Below, in pieces: positions 1 through 9,820 of a stretch of 64,000 nt of DNA (positions are counted from its first letter, which is position 1; the number at the start of each line of letters is the position of its first letter). A program made the translations under genes and the position numbers. The notes beneath the pieces are model-generated. The model saw nothing but the letters and a program-made list of their open reading frames with translations, was not told where the DNA came from and searched no databases. The stretch is taken from NCBI RefSeq assembly GCF_026274175.1, contig NZ_JAPHNL010000263.1, positions 1 to 64,000 of the forward strand. The letters run 5' to 3'. Source of the stretch: Streptomyces beihaiensis. GTDB taxonomy: Bacteria > Actinomycetota > Actinomycetes > Streptomycetales > Streptomycetaceae.

Positions 1-17
1 CGACGCTCTTCCGATCT
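1..17. other. Illumina adapter remnant at contig edge
   Basis: The first 17 bases, CGACGCTCTTCCGATCT, are identical to the last 17 bases of the Illumina TruSeq universal (read-1) adapter as I remember it. They are not genomic. Position 18 is probably the first true base, and any reading through this stretch is an artefact. Confidence 0.93.
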
Positions 18-998
18 CACGGCCGCCACGGCGACCGCCACCGCGCCGACCGTCACGGCGTGCGGGTCGGCGGCCAGGTGCCCGGCCGCGACGATCGCGA
101 GCGCCGCCGAGGCAACGGTCGCCATGAGCCCGTACATCCGCTCGTCCGGCTCCGCCCGCGAGCGCAGTTGCAGCACCACGGTGAGCAGCACCCACGCGCC
201 GAGCGTGCCGAAGATCGCGGCCGCCCCGTGCTCCCGGCCCGCCGCGAGCAACGCCACGTCGGCCACGACGCCGCCCGCGAAGGCCAGGGCGATGCCCTGC
301 CGGGCGGGCCACATGCCGTTGAGCCGGAACCAGCCGGCGGCCGTGAGCGCCTGCAGCACCAGGAGCGGCACGAGCAGCGCGTACGAGCCGACGGCGGCGC
401 CGCCCGCGAGCAGCAGGCCGAGCACGGCGGTGAGCCCGGCGGGCTTGATACCCGGATCGATGATCGGCGACCGACCCTCGGCGCGGGCCCGCTGGGCGTC
501 GGTGACGCGGGGGGTGCCGGTGGTGGTGGCGGGGCCGTAGGAGGCGTCGGGCGGGGCCTGCGGGGTCTGTGAAGCCTGGGGGGTCTGTGAAACCTGCGGG
601 GCCCCGGGGCCGTGTGGGGTCGGCTCGTACGACCACTCCTGCTGGGGCGGCTGCTGCGGCTGCGGCTGCGCGGTCCCGTACTGGTCCCCGGGCTGGTCCG
701 CGAGCTGGCTCCCGTACTGGTACCCCTGCTGCGGCACCGGCGGCGGCTGGACCCGGGTGTCCCAGGTCTGCCCCTGCCACTGCTGGGTCTGCTGAGTCTG
801 CTGCTGGGTCTGCTGGGTCTGGTGCGGCTGTTGCCGCGGATGCTGCCCGTACTCGTCGTACTGGGCGTATGGGTCGTGCTGGTCGTACGACGCCGCGTCG
901 TACTCGCCGTACGGCCGCCCGTACTCGTCGTACTGCTGCGGGTGCTGCGGGTGCTGCGGGTATCGCTGATGCTGCTGGTTCCCCATCGGGTCGGTCAT
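18..998 (-). CDS. Gln/Tyr/Pro-rich membrane protein, 3'-truncated
   Basis: The reading frame runs from ATG at 998 to the assembly edge without a stop, so the C-terminus is missing. About 170 N-terminal residues are rich in Gln, Tyr, Pro and Asp, with many QQ, QYG and DEYG repeats, and look disordered and cytoplasmic. After about residue 190 the protein becomes hydrophobic, with several Ala/Leu/Val-rich candidate membrane helices. A GGAGGG Shine-Dalgarno lies 8 nt before the start, overlapping the end of the MoaD/ThiS-like gene, so the two are probably translated together. I do not recognise a functional family. The last codons before position 18 run into adapter sequence. Confidence 0.7.
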
Positions 999-1005
999 CG
1001 GGATG

Positions 1006-1260
1006 TCACCCTCCTGCGAACGGCGGGAGCACCTCGACCGTGCCGCCCTCGGCCAGCCGTACCGTCTCATGCCCACGGGTGCCGACGGGGTCCCCGTCGA
1101 CAAGGAACGAGGAACGCTGCAGGACGCGCACCAGATCCCCGGGGTGTCGCGCGCGTACCCCGTCCAGGGCGGCGGCGAGCGTGTCGGCGTCGTACGGCTC
1201 CTCCGCGACGCCCGCGGCCGCCTTGGCTGCCGCCCAGTAGCGGATGGTGCCGTGTGCCAT
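1006..1260 (-). CDS. MoaD/ThiS-family ubiquitin-like protein
   Basis: This 84-residue protein ends in Gly-Gly (PPFAGG), the hallmark of beta-grasp sulfur carriers such as MoaD and ThiS, which are adenylated and thiocarboxylated at that terminus. The length and the TVEVLPP segment before the diglycine fit MoaD-like proteins. No MoaE or E1-like partner is nearby, so the receiving pathway cannot be named. It lies between the hydrolase and the Q-rich membrane protein on the same strand, 43 bp from the hydrolase stop. Family assignment is firm; the pathway is not. Confidence 0.8.
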   Translation of the reverse strand: MAHGTIRYWAAAKAAAGVAEEPYDADTLAAALDGVRARHPGDLVRVLQRSSFLVDGDPVGTRGHETVRLAEGGTVEVLPPFAGG

Positions 1261-1303
1261 GCCCACGACTCCTCTCGGTTCGGCTCTACCTCGGTTCGGC
1301 GTC

Positions 1304-2152
1304 CTATTGTGCGGCTTGTGCGGCACCGGCCGCACGCACGGCCCAGTCCGCGATCCGGGCGAGCAGCTCGTCACTGGCCGCGTGCTCCGCGTGGCCCATG
1401 CCCGGCTCCAGCCACAGCGTCCCGCCCGCGGCGGCCAGCATCCGCGGATGGTCGACCGGAAAGTACGGGTCGCGGTCGCCGTGCACCACGAGCAGCGGCG
1501 TCGGCACGATGAGCGGCACCGACTCGACCGGCGACAGCGGCACCGGGTCCCACTCGTACGGGTGGATACGGGTGCGCAGGCCGACGCGGCTGACCAGGCG
1601 GCCCATCGGGCGGGTGACCGCCCAGTGCACGCGCCGCATCGGGGCCGTGCCGCGGTAGTACCAGCGGGCGGGGGCACTCACCGCCACCACGGCGTCCGCG
1701 CGCGCTTCGGTGCGCCCCCTGTGCAACGCCGCGTGCCGCAGCACCACCGAACCACCCATCGAAAACCCGACCGTCACCACGCGCGCGTGCCCGAGCGAAC
1801 GAGCCCACCCGACCGCCGCCGCCAGATCGAGCACCTCCCGGTCGCCGACGGTCGACCGCCCGCCGGAGCGCCCGTGCCCCCGGAACGAGAAGGTGACCAC
1901 GCCCGCACGCTGCGCGAACACGCGCGCGGCGCGCCGTACGTGGGGGCGCCGCAGCTCTCCGGTGAAGCCGTGGGCGACCACGATCGCCGGGGTGCCGGCC
2001 GGGTCCGCGGGCGCGCGGCACGGCTCGTAGGCGGCCTCGATCGGGACGCCGTCCCGCGTACGGAGCGTCACGTGCGCGTGACCCCGCGTACCGGGTTCGG
2101 TGATCGGACGCACAGAAGTAGGACGCTCGTCACCTGCCGGACCCCATGTCAT
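1304..2152 (-). CDS. alpha/beta hydrolase
   Basis: This is a 282-residue alpha/beta hydrolase with an HGFTGE oxyanion-region motif, the nucleophile elbow GFSMGG (Ser), an acid in [10 protein letters not shown] and the catalytic His in GMGHAEHA. It resembles serine hydrolases of unknown substrate found next to glnR in streptomycetes. The ATG at 2152 gives MTWGP, but a TAGACC element ends only 2 nt upstream on the same strand, so transcription may start inside the proposed start region. A downstream GTG is then possible. It is divergent from glnR. Confidence 0.8.
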   Translation of the reverse strand: MTWGPAGDERPTSVRPITEPGTRGHAHVTLRTRDGVPIEAAYEPCRAPADPAGTPAIVVAHGFTGELRRPHVRRAARVFAQRAGVVTFSFRGHGRSGGRSTVGDREVLDLAAAVGWARSLGHARVVTVGFSMGGSVVLRHAALHRGRTEARADAVVAVSAPARWYYRGTAPMRRVHWAVTRPMGRLVSRVGLRTRIHPYEWDPVPLSPVESVPLIVPTPLLVVHGDRDPYFPVDHPRMLAAAGGTLWLEPGMGHAEHAASDELLARIADWAVRAAGAAQAAQ

Positions 2153-2417
2153 GTGGTCTATTCTGCTGGGAGAGGACTCGGGCAACGCAGCCCCCGGGTC
2201 CTTTTGTGCTTTCAGGAGCGGTTGTATACGACCCTCCGGGCAGCACAGCTCACGGTCTCCGGGCGCGAGACCGACGCCGTACGAAGCAGTGCCGCATACT
2301 CCCCCACTGCCCCAAGGCCGTGGGAGGTGCCCCCGTCGCAGGGACCGAGGAGGATCCAGACGTAATGGGCGAGCGAACCGTGCACGAACGCAAGACGACC
2401 CAGGCAGGTGGGGCGCG
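2153..2417. other. hydrolase/glnR divergent intergenic region
   Basis: This 265-bp region separates two divergent genes. At about 2298-2335 it holds a C-rich segment facing a G-rich one (CCCCCACTGCCCC, then GTGGGAGGTGCCCCC). I recall this as a dispersed imperfect palindrome found in many Streptomyces intergenic regions. I could not place the glnR promoter with confidence. Confidence 0.4.
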
Positions 2418-3260
2418 ATGAGTTCTCTGCTGCTCCTGACCAATGCCCTTCAGCCGTCGACGGAGGTGCTCCCCGCTCTCGGCCTGCTCCTGCACAACGT
2501 GCGAGTGGCTCCCGCGGAGGGGCCCGCGCTCGTCGACACCCCCGGCGCCGACGTGATCCTGATCGACGGCCGCCGCGATCTTCCCCAGGTGCGCAGCCTG
2601 TGCCAGCTGCTGCGCTCCACCGGGCCCGGCTGCCCGCTGATGCTCGTCGTGACCGAGGGCGGCCTGGCGGCCGTCACCGCCGAGTGGGGCATCGACGACG
2701 TGCTGCTCGACACGGCGGGCCCCGCCGAGGTCGAGGCGCGCCTGCGGCTCGCCATGGGCCGCCAGCAGATCGTCGCCGACGACTCCCCCATGGAGATCCG
2801 CAACGGTGATCTGTCCGTGGACGAGGCGACGTACAGCGCGAAGCTCAAGGGCCGGGTCCTCGACCTGACCTTCAAGGAGTTCGAGCTCCTCAAGTACCTG
2901 GCGCAGCACCCCGGTCGTGTCTTCACGCGCGCGCAGCTGCTGCAGGAGGTCTGGGGCTACGACTACTTCGGCGGTACGCGCACGGTGGACGTGCACGTGA
3001 GGCGCCTGCGCGCCAAGCTCGGCCCCGAGCACGAGTCGCTCATCGGCACCGTGCGCAACGTGGGCTACCGCTTCGTCACGCCGGAGAAGCCGGAGAAGAA
3101 GTCCGCGGAGCAGCAGGTCGCGGAGAAGAGGGCGGAGAAGCAGGCGGAGAAGCAGGCGGAGAAGCAGGCGGAGAAGCGTACGGCCGCCGAGGGCGCCAAG
3201 TCGGGCGAAGCGGACAGCGCGGCGCCGGTACGGTCCGGCGTCGCCCGGATGGAGTCCTGA
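2418..3260 (+). CDS. glnR: GlnR, nitrogen-response transcriptional regulator
   Basis: GlnR is the orphan OmpR-type regulator that controls ammonium assimilation genes (glnA, amtB, glnK and others) in actinomycetes. The receiver-like N-terminus ([10 protein letters not shown]) has an Asp in VILIDGRRD at residue 50 but lacks the usual phosphorylation pocket, as known for GlnR. The C-terminal winged helix (about residues 125-220) ends in [10 protein letters not shown]. The ATG at 2418 has a GGTGGGG Shine-Dalgarno. Oddity: beyond about residue 220 there is a charged tail with repeated AEKQ units, making the protein 280 residues and longer than typical GlnR. No kinase is adjacent. Confidence 0.93.
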   Translation: MSSLLLLTNALQPSTEVLPALGLLLHNVRVAPAEGPALVDTPGADVILIDGRRDLPQVRSLCQLLRSTGPGCPLMLVVTEGGLAAVTAEWGIDDVLLDTAGPAEVEARLRLAMGRQQIVADDSPMEIRNGDLSVDEATYSAKLKGRVLDLTFKEFELLKYLAQHPGRVFTRAQLLQEVWGYDYFGGTRTVDVHVRRLRAKLGPEHESLIGTVRNVGYRFVTPEKPEKKSAEQQVAEKRAEKQAEKQAEKQAEKRTAAEGAKSGEADSAAPVRSGVARMES

Positions 3261-3312
3261 TCGAGACCTGGTGACGGGCTTGCTGCCCTGCCCAGCGGGG
3301 GGTCGATCCGCG

Positions 3313-3327
3313 TAGACTCCGCGCGTG
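3313..3327 (+). promoter_or_regulatory. leaderless promoter for the LacI-family gene
   Basis: TAGACT at 3313-3318 ends 6 nt before the GTG start at 3325, and no Shine-Dalgarno is visible. Transcription should therefore start at or next to the initiation codon, giving a leaderless mRNA as is common in streptomycetes. Confidence 0.5.
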
Positions 3328-4347
3328 GCCAAGGTGACTCGGGACGACGTTGCGCGACTGGCGGGTACTTCGACCGCCGTCGTGTCCTACGTGATCAACA
3401 ACGGACCCCGGCCGGTCGCCCCGGCCACGCGCGAGCGCGTGCTCGCCGCGATCAAGGAGCTGGGGTACCGGCCCGACCGGGTCGCCCAGGCGATGGCGTC
3501 GCGCCGCACCGACCTCATAGGCATGATCGTGCCGGACTCGCGCCAGCCGTTCTTCGGCGAGATGGCGCACGCCGTGGAACAGGCGGCGGCCGAGCGCGGA
3601 AAGATGGTCCTGGTCGGCAACACGGACTACGTGGCCGACCGCGAGGTCCACTACCTGCGCGCGTTCCTCGGCATGCGGGTCTCCGGGCTCATCCTCGTCT
3701 CGCACGGCCTGAACGACCTGGCGGCCAACGAGATCGAGGCATGGGACGCGCGCGTCGTGCTGCTCCACGAGCGGCCCGAGGCCATCGACGACGTCGCGGT
3801 GGTCACCGACGACCTCGGCGGCGCGACGCTCGCCACCCGCCACCTCCTCGAACACGGTTACGACTACGTGGCGTGTCTCGGCGGCACCGCCGACACCCCG
3901 TCCGTCGGCGACCCGGTCTCCGACCACGTCGAGGGCTGGCGGCGCGCCATGCGGGAGGCCGGAAAGACGACGGAGGGCCGGCTCTTCGAGGCCCCGTACA
4001 ACCGCTATGACGCGTACACCGTGGCGCTGGAGCTGCTCGCCGGTCCCGACCGGCCGCCCGCGATCTTCTGCTCCACGGACGACCAGGCCATCGGTGTGCT
4101 GCGGGCCGCGCGCGAGCTGCGCATCGACGTGCCGGGCGAGCTGGCGGTGGCCGGGTTCGACGACGTGAAGGAGGCGGGCCTGACGGACCCGCCGCTGACC
4201 ACGATCGCGTCCGACCGCTCGGCGATGGCGCGGGCCGCGGTGGACCTGGTGCTCGACGACTCGCTGCGGGTGGCGGGGTCACGGCGCGAGCGGCTGAAGC
4301 TGTTCCCGTCGCGGCTGGTGGTACGGCAGTCCTGCGGCTGCGCGTAG
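3325..4347 (+). CDS. LacI-family transcriptional regulator
   Basis: The protein has 340 residues with an N-terminal LacI helix-turn-helix ([20 protein letters not shown], residues 4-23, then the [14 protein letters not shown] hinge region) and a periplasmic-binding-protein-like sugar sensor domain ([15 protein letters not shown] onward). It should bind an operator as a dimer and release it on binding a small carbohydrate-like effector. No sugar transport genes adjoin it, so the regulon is unknown. It is the conserved neighbour of glnR in streptomycetes as I recall. The C-terminus ends in the unusual QSCGCA. Confidence 0.88.
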   Translation: MAKVTRDDVARLAGTSTAVVSYVINNGPRPVAPATRERVLAAIKELGYRPDRVAQAMASRRTDLIGMIVPDSRQPFFGEMAHAVEQAAAERGKMVLVGNTDYVADREVHYLRAFLGMRVSGLILVSHGLNDLAANEIEAWDARVVLLHERPEAIDDVAVVTDDLGGATLATRHLLEHGYDYVACLGGTADTPSVGDPVSDHVEGWRRAMREAGKTTEGRLFEAPYNRYDAYTVALELLAGPDRPPAIFCSTDDQAIGVLRAARELRIDVPGELAVAGFDDVKEAGLTDPPLTTIASDRSAMARAAVDLVLDDSLRVAGSRRERLKLFPSRLVVRQSCGCA

Positions 4348-4385
4348 TCCTCGTACGGGACCCCGGACCCCGGACCGGCCGACCG

Positions 4386-4446
4386 TCTTGTGGCCGACCG
4401 ACCTGTGGCCGCCCGACCCGTGGCCGACTGTCCTGTGGCCGACCTC
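4386..4446. repeat. short tandem GTGGCCGAC repeats
   Basis: Four imperfect copies of a 15-16-bp unit built on TGTGGCCGACC occur downstream of the LacI-family gene. No function is evident; they may form a weak terminator or be a slippage expansion. Confidence 0.6.
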
Positions 4447-4479
4447 TTTATATCGGGCAAACACGCTTCTGCCGGGACT

Positions 4480-4496
4480 CTCAGGGCACGCTCAGG
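4480..4496 (+). promoter_or_regulatory. CTCAGG direct repeats, candidate MprA-like box
   Basis: CTCAGG at 4480-4485 and again at 4491-4496 are exactly 11 bp apart, one helical turn, 34 bp before the protease start. OmpR-type regulators bind such tandem half-sites. In mycobacteria MprA binds CTCAG-type repeats and controls the HtrA-like pepD. Here the MprA-like regulator lies just downstream of the protease. Confidence 0.45.
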
Positions 4497-4529
4497 TAGC
4501 TCTCATGTACGCGGCACAGGCTTGTCGCC

Positions 4530-5690
4530 ATGACCGAGAGCTTCCGCCACAGCGGCGAGTACCCCAGCCAGGACAGCACCGCCCAGCAGCAGTCCTCGTA
4601 CTCCGAGGGCTCCTTCCCTCCCCCGCCGCCGTACGACCCCGCGCGGCCGGTCGACGTCGCGCCCGGCACGACGGTGTGGCCCGGCAGCGGCGACGGCGGC
4701 CACGGCGGCGGCCGCACCACCCCGTTCGCGGCCTTCGGCGCCCAGCCCCCGGCCGGTGGCGGCACCGCCCTCGCGACGGCCTCACCGGCACCGCGCAAGA
4801 AGCGCCTGCGCGGCCCGGTCGGCCTGCTGGCGGCCGTGGCGATCGCGGCGGCGGCCGTCGGCGGCGGCACCGCGTACGCCTTCCAGGAGCTGACCGGCTC
4901 GAACAACACGGTCGCCTCCAGCTCCACCAGCACCAACGTCGTACCCAGCAGCCAGAAGGGCACGGTCTCCGGGGTCGCGAAGGCGGTCAGCCCGTCGATC
5001 GTCGAGATCAAGGCGACGATGGCGTCCGGCACCTCGACCGGCTCCGGCGTGATCCTCACCGGCGACGGCGAGATCCTCACCAACAACCACGTCGTCTCCG
5101 GCGCCACGTCGATGAAGGTCCAGACGAGCGACGGCAAGTCGTACACCGCCGACATCGTCGGCACCGACCCCAAGAAGGACCTGGCGCTCATCAAGCTGAA
5201 GAACGCCTCCGGCCTCAAGGCGGCGACGCTCGGCAACTCCGACGGCGTCAGCGTCGGCGACCAGGTCGTCGCCATCGGCTCCCCCGAGGGCCTGTCCGGC
5301 ACCGTCACCAGCGGCATCGTCTCCGCGCTCAACCGTGACGTCACCGTCTCCACGGACGAGAACCAGCAGCGACAGCAACAGCAGGGCGGCGGCGCCGGCC
5401 AGTGGCCGTTCGAGTTCGGCGGCCGCCAGTTCAACGGTGACACCGGCTCGTCCACGACGACGTACAAGGCGATCCAGACCGACGCCTCGCTCAACCCGGG
5501 CAACTCCGGCGGCGCCCTGATCGACATGAACGGCAACGTCATCGGCATCAACTCGGCGATGTACTCGGCCGGCGGCAGCGCGTCCGGCTCCTCGTCGAGC
5601 GCGGGCAGCGTCGGCCTCGGCTTCGCCATCCCGATCAACACGGTCAAGGCCGACCTCGCCGACCTGCGCGCGGGCGGCACCAACAGCTGA
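4530..5690 (+). CDS. HtrA/DegP-like membrane-anchored serine protease (PepD-like)
   Basis: This is a 386-residue trypsin-fold protease. Residues 1-90 are a Pro/Gly/Ser-rich cytoplasmic tail, about 95-115 form one membrane anchor after an RKKR positive patch, and the extracytoplasmic protease domain follows. The catalytic triad is visible: His187 (TNNHVV), Asp217 (KDLAL) and Ser326 (NPGNSGGAL). The protein stops right after the protease domain, so the PDZ domain usual in HtrA proteins is absent. A Gln/Gly-rich insertion at about 278-292 interrupts the protease domain. Together with the downstream regulator and kinase it forms a PepD-MprA-MprB-like envelope-stress locus. Confidence 0.9.
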   Translation: MTESFRHSGEYPSQDSTAQQQSSYSEGSFPPPPPYDPARPVDVAPGTTVWPGSGDGGHGGGRTTPFAAFGAQPPAGGGTALATASPAPRKKRLRGPVGLLAAVAIAAAAVGGGTAYAFQELTGSNNTVASSSTSTNVVPSSQKGTVSGVAKAVSPSIVEIKATMASGTSTGSGVILTGDGEILTNNHVVSGATSMKVQTSDGKSYTADIVGTDPKKDLALIKLKNASGLKAATLGNSDGVSVGDQVVAIGSPEGLSGTVTSGIVSALNRDVTVSTDENQQRQQQQGGGAGQWPFEFGGRQFNGDTGSSTTTYKAIQTDASLNPGNSGGALIDMNGNVIGINSAMYSAGGSASGSSSSAGSVGLGFAIPINTVKADLADLRAGGTNS

Positions 5691-5755
5691 CCGCCGCGCC
5701 CCGCCGATCCGCCCGCCCGTCCGCCCGTCCGCCCGTCCGAAGGAGACAGACCACG

Positions 5756-5938
5756 ATGCCCCGCACCCACGCCCACACCCACCCCGGGGACGCCGTCACG
5801 GTCGGTCCTGCCGCCCTGGGACTGGCCCTCGCCGTCGCCGCGGCGGTCTCGCCCCCACGGACCCGCGCCCCCGAAATCGCCGCCGCGGTCGCACCGCGCC
5901 GCCGTGCACGCGCCCGCCGCGCGGCCGTGCGAGGCTGA
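5756..5938 (+). CDS. possible small membrane peptide
   Basis: This 60-codon ORF has a strong Shine-Dalgarno (AAGGAGACAG, 5 nt before ATG) and one hydrophobic stretch (residues about 18-31) flanked by Arg-rich ends. It sits between the protease and the response regulator, after four CGCCCGTC-type repeats at 5708-5738. Its TGA overlaps an ATG at 5938 that opens another short hydrophobic frame. No family is recognised and coding status is uncertain. Confidence 0.35.
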   Translation: MPRTHAHTHPGDAVTVGPAALGLALAVAAAVSPPRTRAPEIAAAVAPRRRARARRAAVRG

Positions 5939-6013
5939 TGACCGGCAGCCGCCATGCCGCCGCCACCCTCGTCCTACTCGTAACGGTACTCATCCTTAAG
6001 GAAGCGCCCGCCC

Positions 6014-6748
6014 ATGAGCCCCGCCGAAGGCGACCGCGAACAGCACCGCATCCTCATCGTCGACGACGAGCCGGCGGTACGGGAGGCGCTCCAGCGCTCC
6101 CTCGCCTTCGAGGGCTACGCCACGGAGGTAGCGGCCGACGGCCTGGAGGCCCTGGACAAGGCGGCCGCGTACCGCCCCGACCTGGTCGTCCTGGACATCC
6201 AGATGCCCCGCATGGACGGCCTGACCGCGGCCCGCCGCCTGCGCGCCACGGGGTCCACCACCCCCGTCCTCATGCTCACCGCCCGCGACACGGTCGGCGA
6301 CCGGGTCACCGGCCTCGACGCGGGCGCCGACGACTACCTGGTCAAGCCGTTCGAGCTGGACGAACTCTTCGCACGGGTGCGTGCGCTGCTGCGGCGCAGC
6401 TCGTACGCGGCCGCGGCGGGTGCCGTCGACGACGACTCGGACGTCCTCTCCTTCGCCGACCTGCGGATGGACCTGGCGACCCGTGAGGTGACGCGGGCCG
6501 GGCGGCCGGTGGAACTGACCCGCACGGAGTTCACGCTCCTGGAGATGTTCCTGGCCCACCCGCGCCAGGTCCTGACCCGCGAGCAGATCCTCAAGACCGT
6601 CTGGGGCTTCGACTTCGAGCCGTCCTCCAACTCCCTGGACGTGTACGTGATGTACCTGCGGCGCAAGACGGAGGCGGGCGGCGAACCCCGCCTGGTCCAC
6701 ACCGTGCGCGGCGTCGGCTACGTGCTGCGATCGGGCGGGGCCGAGTGA
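6014..6748 (+). CDS. OmpR-family response regulator, MprA-like
   Basis: This 244-residue regulator has a complete receiver domain: acidic pair Asp17-Asp18, phosphoacceptor Asp61 (VVLDIQMP), Thr89 and Lys111 (VKPF). A winged-helix domain (about 145-240, ending VRGVGYVLR) follows. An AAGGAAG Shine-Dalgarno lies upstream. Its TGA overlaps the GTG of the sensor kinase, so the pair is co-translated. The nearest functional parallel is mycobacterial MprA; the likely targets include the HtrA-like gene upstream, which carries CTCAGG repeats. Confidence 0.9.
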   Translation: MSPAEGDREQHRILIVDDEPAVREALQRSLAFEGYATEVAADGLEALDKAAAYRPDLVVLDIQMPRMDGLTAARRLRATGSTTPVLMLTARDTVGDRVTGLDAGADDYLVKPFELDELFARVRALLRRSSYAAAAGAVDDDSDVLSFADLRMDLATREVTRAGRPVELTRTEFTLLEMFLAHPRQVLTREQILKTVWGFDFEPSSNSLDVYVMYLRRKTEAGGEPRLVHTVRGVGYVLRSGGAE

Positions 6749-8190
6749 GCGTTCTCGTACGACGGCTACGGGCCCTTCCGCTGCGTTCCCGGCTGGCGCT
6801 GCTCGTCGCGGCGGCGGTGGCCGCGGCCGTGGCGGCGGTGGCGGTGACGTGCTGGTTCATCACGCGCGGGCAGCTGTACGACCAGATGGACAACGAGCTG
6901 CGCAGCCAAGTGACGTCGCTGAGCCAGAACGCTCAAGCATCCGACCTGCTCACCTGCACCAGCGCCCCCATACAGCAGCGCAACCTGCCAGGTCCGACGA
7001 TCCAGGTCATCAGGTCCGACGGGCAGTCCTGCACCTGGCGCGGGCGTACGGGCATTCCGGTGCAGCCCTCGGACCTCGCTGTCGCCGACGGCGCCTCTTC
7101 GCACACCCTGCACACCACGGACAACGACGCCGGTCAGGCCATGCGCGTCCTGACCGTGGGGGTCACCAGCCCCGGCGGCCACCAGATCCAGGGCATCGCC
7201 GTCTCCATCGCCAGCCCCCTCAGCGAAGTCACCAAGCCCCTCACCACCTTGGCCTGGGTCCTCCTCCTCGTGGGCGGCATCGGCGTGGTCGGCGCCGGAG
7301 CCGCGGGCCTCGGGGTGGCCCGCACGGGCCTGCGCCCGGTCGACCAGCTCGCGGACGCGGTCGAGCACGTGGCCCGCACCGAGGACCTCACGGTCCGTAT
7401 CCCGGTCGAGGGCGACGACGAGATCGCCCGCCTCTCGGAGTCCTTCAACCAGATGACAGCCTCGCTGGCGTCCTCACGCGAGCTGCAACAACAGCTGATC
7501 GCCGACGCGGGCCACGAACTGCGCACGCCCCTGACCTCCATGCGCACCAACATCGAACTGCTCACCCGCAGCGAGGAGACGGGCCGCGCCATCCCGCCGG
7601 ACGACCGCAAGGCGCTCTTGGCGTCGGTGAAGGCGCAGATGACGGAGCTGGCGGCACTCATCGGTGACCTGCAGGAACTCTCCCGTACGGGCCTGAGCGC
7701 GGCGGAGGGCCCGTTGAAGGTCGTCTCGCTGCGCGACACGGTCCGCAGCGCACTGGAACGCGCCCGGCTGCGCGGCCCGGAGCTGACCTTCGACGTGGAG
7801 CTGGCCCCCTGGTACGTACGTGCCGAACCGGCCGCGCTGGAGCGGGTCATCGTCAACCTGCTGGACAACGCGGTGAAGTTCAGCCCGCCCAAGGGCACGG
7901 TCGAGGTGCACCTGATGCGCGGCACGCTCACCGTCCGCGACCACGGCCCCGGCATCCCGGCCGACGAACTCCCGCACGTCTTCGACCGCTTCTGGCGCTC
8001 CCCGACCGCCCGCGCCCTGCCCGGTTCCGGGCTCGGCCTGTCCATCGTGGCGCGCACCGTGGAGTCGCTCGGCGGCGAGGTCGCCCTCGCGGCGGCGGAC
8101 GGCGGCGGCACCGTGGCCACCATGAAGCTGCCGGGAGCGCCCACGCCGCCGCCGGAAGTGCCGCAGATGCGGGGCGACATCCCTGCCTGA
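6745..8190 (+). CDS. sensor histidine kinase, MprB-like
   Basis: The 481-residue kinase starts at GTG 6745 inside the regulator's stop codon. Membrane helices are seen at about 17-39 and 166-190 and enclose an extracytoplasmic sensor of about 125 residues containing two Cys. A HAMP domain follows (about 191-243), then the phosphoacceptor His257 ([10 protein letters not shown]), the N-box (NLLDNAVKF, Asn375) and G-boxes ([14 protein letters not shown]). It should phosphorylate the adjacent MprA-like regulator. It is the last conserved-chromosome gene before the cluster. Confidence 0.92.
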   Translation: MSVLVRRLRALPLRSRLALLVAAAVAAAVAAVAVTCWFITRGQLYDQMDNELRSQVTSLSQNAQASDLLTCTSAPIQQRNLPGPTIQVIRSDGQSCTWRGRTGIPVQPSDLAVADGASSHTLHTTDNDAGQAMRVLTVGVTSPGGHQIQGIAVSIASPLSEVTKPLTTLAWVLLLVGGIGVVGAGAAGLGVARTGLRPVDQLADAVEHVARTEDLTVRIPVEGDDEIARLSESFNQMTASLASSRELQQQLIADAGHELRTPLTSMRTNIELLTRSEETGRAIPPDDRKALLASVKAQMTELAALIGDLQELSRTGLSAAEGPLKVVSLRDTVRSALERARLRGPELTFDVELAPWYVRAEPAALERVIVNLLDNAVKFSPPKGTVEVHLMRGTLTVRDHGPGIPADELPHVFDRFWRSPTARALPGSGLGLSIVARTVESLGGEVALAAADGGGTVATMKLPGAPTPPPEVPQMRGDIPA

Positions 8191-8223
8191 CGCGCAGCGA
8201 GCGTACGAGGCGATGCTGCGTGT
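8190..8223. terminator. convergent-gene terminator hairpin
   Basis: ACGCGCAGC at 8190-8198 pairs with GCTGCGTGT at 8215-8223 with one wobble. The hairpin sits in the 38-bp gap between the converging kinase and halogenase genes and could terminate both. It marks the left edge of the cluster. Confidence 0.45.
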
Positions 8224-8228
8224 GCCCC

Positions 8229-9689
8229 CTACCCCTGGGATGCCAGCGACCGGATGCCGAGCCGCGGCTGCATGACCAGATGCAGGCCGCTCGCGGCGTC
8301 GTAGAGGTCGTTGGCGTCAATGACGCCCGGTGCCGTCGTGAGACGCCCGGCGGGAGCGGTGTCACCCTGTGCCCGCGCCTGCGCCAGCGCCGCGGCGATG
8401 AGCAACTGCTGCACCGGCGTGGGCTCCCCGGTCGTCACCTGCTCGACGATCTCCTGGATCGACCTTCCACCCCGGTCCCCTGCGTCCGCGGCCTCACGCA
8501 TGTCGGTCAGGCCCGCGGTGATCTCACTGAACGACCGCTTCGAGGAGTAGTGGTCCGACTCCTGTCGGGTGAGGGTCTCGGCCAGCGCGAAGTAGCGGTC
8601 CTTGCCGGCGTGCTTCTGGTAGAACCCGGCAACCAGGGTGAAGAGCCGCTGATACGCGCTGCGGAACAGCGACTCGTAGAACGTGAGTGCCTCTTGCTCG
8701 GTGACGTCACCGTCGCAGATCGACACGACCGAGGCCGCGGCGAGCAGCCCGCTGTACATGCCGAGGTGAACACCGGTGGAGAGCAACGGGTCAAGGAAGC
8801 ACGCCGCGTCCCCCAGCACGAAGTGACCGGGGCCGCAGAAGCTGTCGGCGGCGTACGAAAAGTCCTGCTCGACCCGGGCTCCGGGCTGGAAGACGCCCTT
8901 GGCCAGCATGTCCCGTACGGCGGGCGACTCGTCGACCACCTTCAGGAGCATGTCCTCGATCGAGGCGAACTCGGCGCGGCGCTCGACGAAAAGCGACTTG
9001 TGAGTGACATACCCGACACTGAATCGGTTGTTGCGCAGCGGAATGACCCAGTACCAGCCGTCGTCCGAGGAGACGACGTTGATACCGCCGGACGGGCTGC
9101 CGGGCAGCAGTTCGCCGCCCTCCCAGTAACCCCAGATCGCGACGTTGCGGAAGATCTCCTGGGGCTTCCGGTTGTTGAAGTGCTGGGCGCTGATGAGGCC
9201 GGCCCGGCCCGAGGCGTCGAGGACGAAGTCGGCCCGCGAGATCTGTCGGGCCGTGTCGCCGGGCGCTGTCCACTCGACGCCGGTCGCGCGGTCGCCCTCG
9301 AAGACGACCCGGTGGACATGCGCCCCCTGCACTACCCGGACGCCGCTTTCACTCGCGTGTTCCAGCAGCACGGTGTCGAAATCGTCACGGTCGACCTGCC
9401 AGGAGCGTACGTCGGCGCCGAACTGTTCGGTCCAGTCGATGGTCCATTCCTTCTCCTGCCCCCATCGCACCAGCAGGCCCTTCTTCGACGTGTACCCCCG
9501 GGCGTCGATCTTTTCGAGCGCCCCGAGATAGTCAAGAATCACGCGGCACGAGCTTGAGAAGGATTCCCCGATGTGGTAGCGCGGGAATGTAGCACGCTCC
9601 AGCAGGGTGACCGATATTCCCGCTCGGGCCAGCAGTCCGGCAGCGGTCGATCCGGCCGGGCCGCCACCGACCACAATTACCTGAGTCAC
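8229..9689 (-). CDS. FAD-dependent halogenase (SimD4/Clo-hal type)
   Basis: The 486-residue enzyme shows the Rossmann motif GGGPAG (residues 8-13), the halogenase signature WYWVIP (212-217) and the GDAACFLDPLLSTGVH flavin segment (about 290-306). This class forms HOCl from FADH2, O2 and chloride and chlorinates phenolic, often carrier-bound, substrates. In this context the expected target is C-8 of the aminocoumarin ring, as in clorobiocin and simocyclinone. The start is GTG at 9689 with GAGGAG 7 nt upstream. It is transcribed alone from its own copy of the cluster promoter. The flavin reductase at 37244 could supply reduced flavin. Confidence 0.88.
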   Translation of the reverse strand: MTQVIVVGGGPAGSTAAGLLARAGISVTLLERATFPRYHIGESFSSSCRVILDYLGALEKIDARGYTSKKGLLVRWGQEKEWTIDWTEQFGADVRSWQVDRDDFDTVLLEHASESGVRVVQGAHVHRVVFEGDRATGVEWTAPGDTARQISRADFVLDASGRAGLISAQHFNNRKPQEIFRNVAIWGYWEGGELLPGSPSGGINVVSSDDGWYWVIPLRNNRFSVGYVTHKSLFVERRAEFASIEDMLLKVVDESPAVRDMLAKGVFQPGARVEQDFSYAADSFCGPGHFVLGDAACFLDPLLSTGVHLGMYSGLLAAASVVSICDGDVTEQEALTFYESLFRSAYQRLFTLVAGFYQKHAGKDRYFALAETLTRQESDHYSSKRSFSEITAGLTDMREAADAGDRGGRSIQEIVEQVTTGEPTPVQQLLIAAALAQARAQGDTAPAGRLTTAPGVIDANDLYDAASGLHLVMQPRLGIRSLASQG

Positions 9690-9738
9690 AAAATGCTCCT
9701 CATCATACTCACGCCCACTTCACCGGATGTCGTCCAAC

Positions 9739-9793
9739 AGCTTCTTCGGAACCCGGGTGAAGTTCAAGCCGTAGAATCCTAGGTTTTCACTAG
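9739..9793 (-). promoter_or_regulatory. cluster promoter module, copy A (halogenase)
   Basis: On the minus strand: CTAG (9793-9790), CTAG 11 bp later (9782-9779), GCTTG 13 bp after the second box (9769-9765), then GAAGCT as -10 (9744-9739) with 17 bp between the hexamers. Similarity to copy D continues past the -10 (GACATCCGGTGAAGTGG). Confidence 0.8.
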
Positions 9794-9820
9794 GTTGCAG
9801 GGTGCACTGCTTGCCACAAG

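Noticed and set aside
5938-6486. 182-codon ORF overlapping the response regulator
   Set aside because: Only its first 25 residues are plausible (hydrophobic); the rest is an out-of-frame shadow of the conserved receiver domain.
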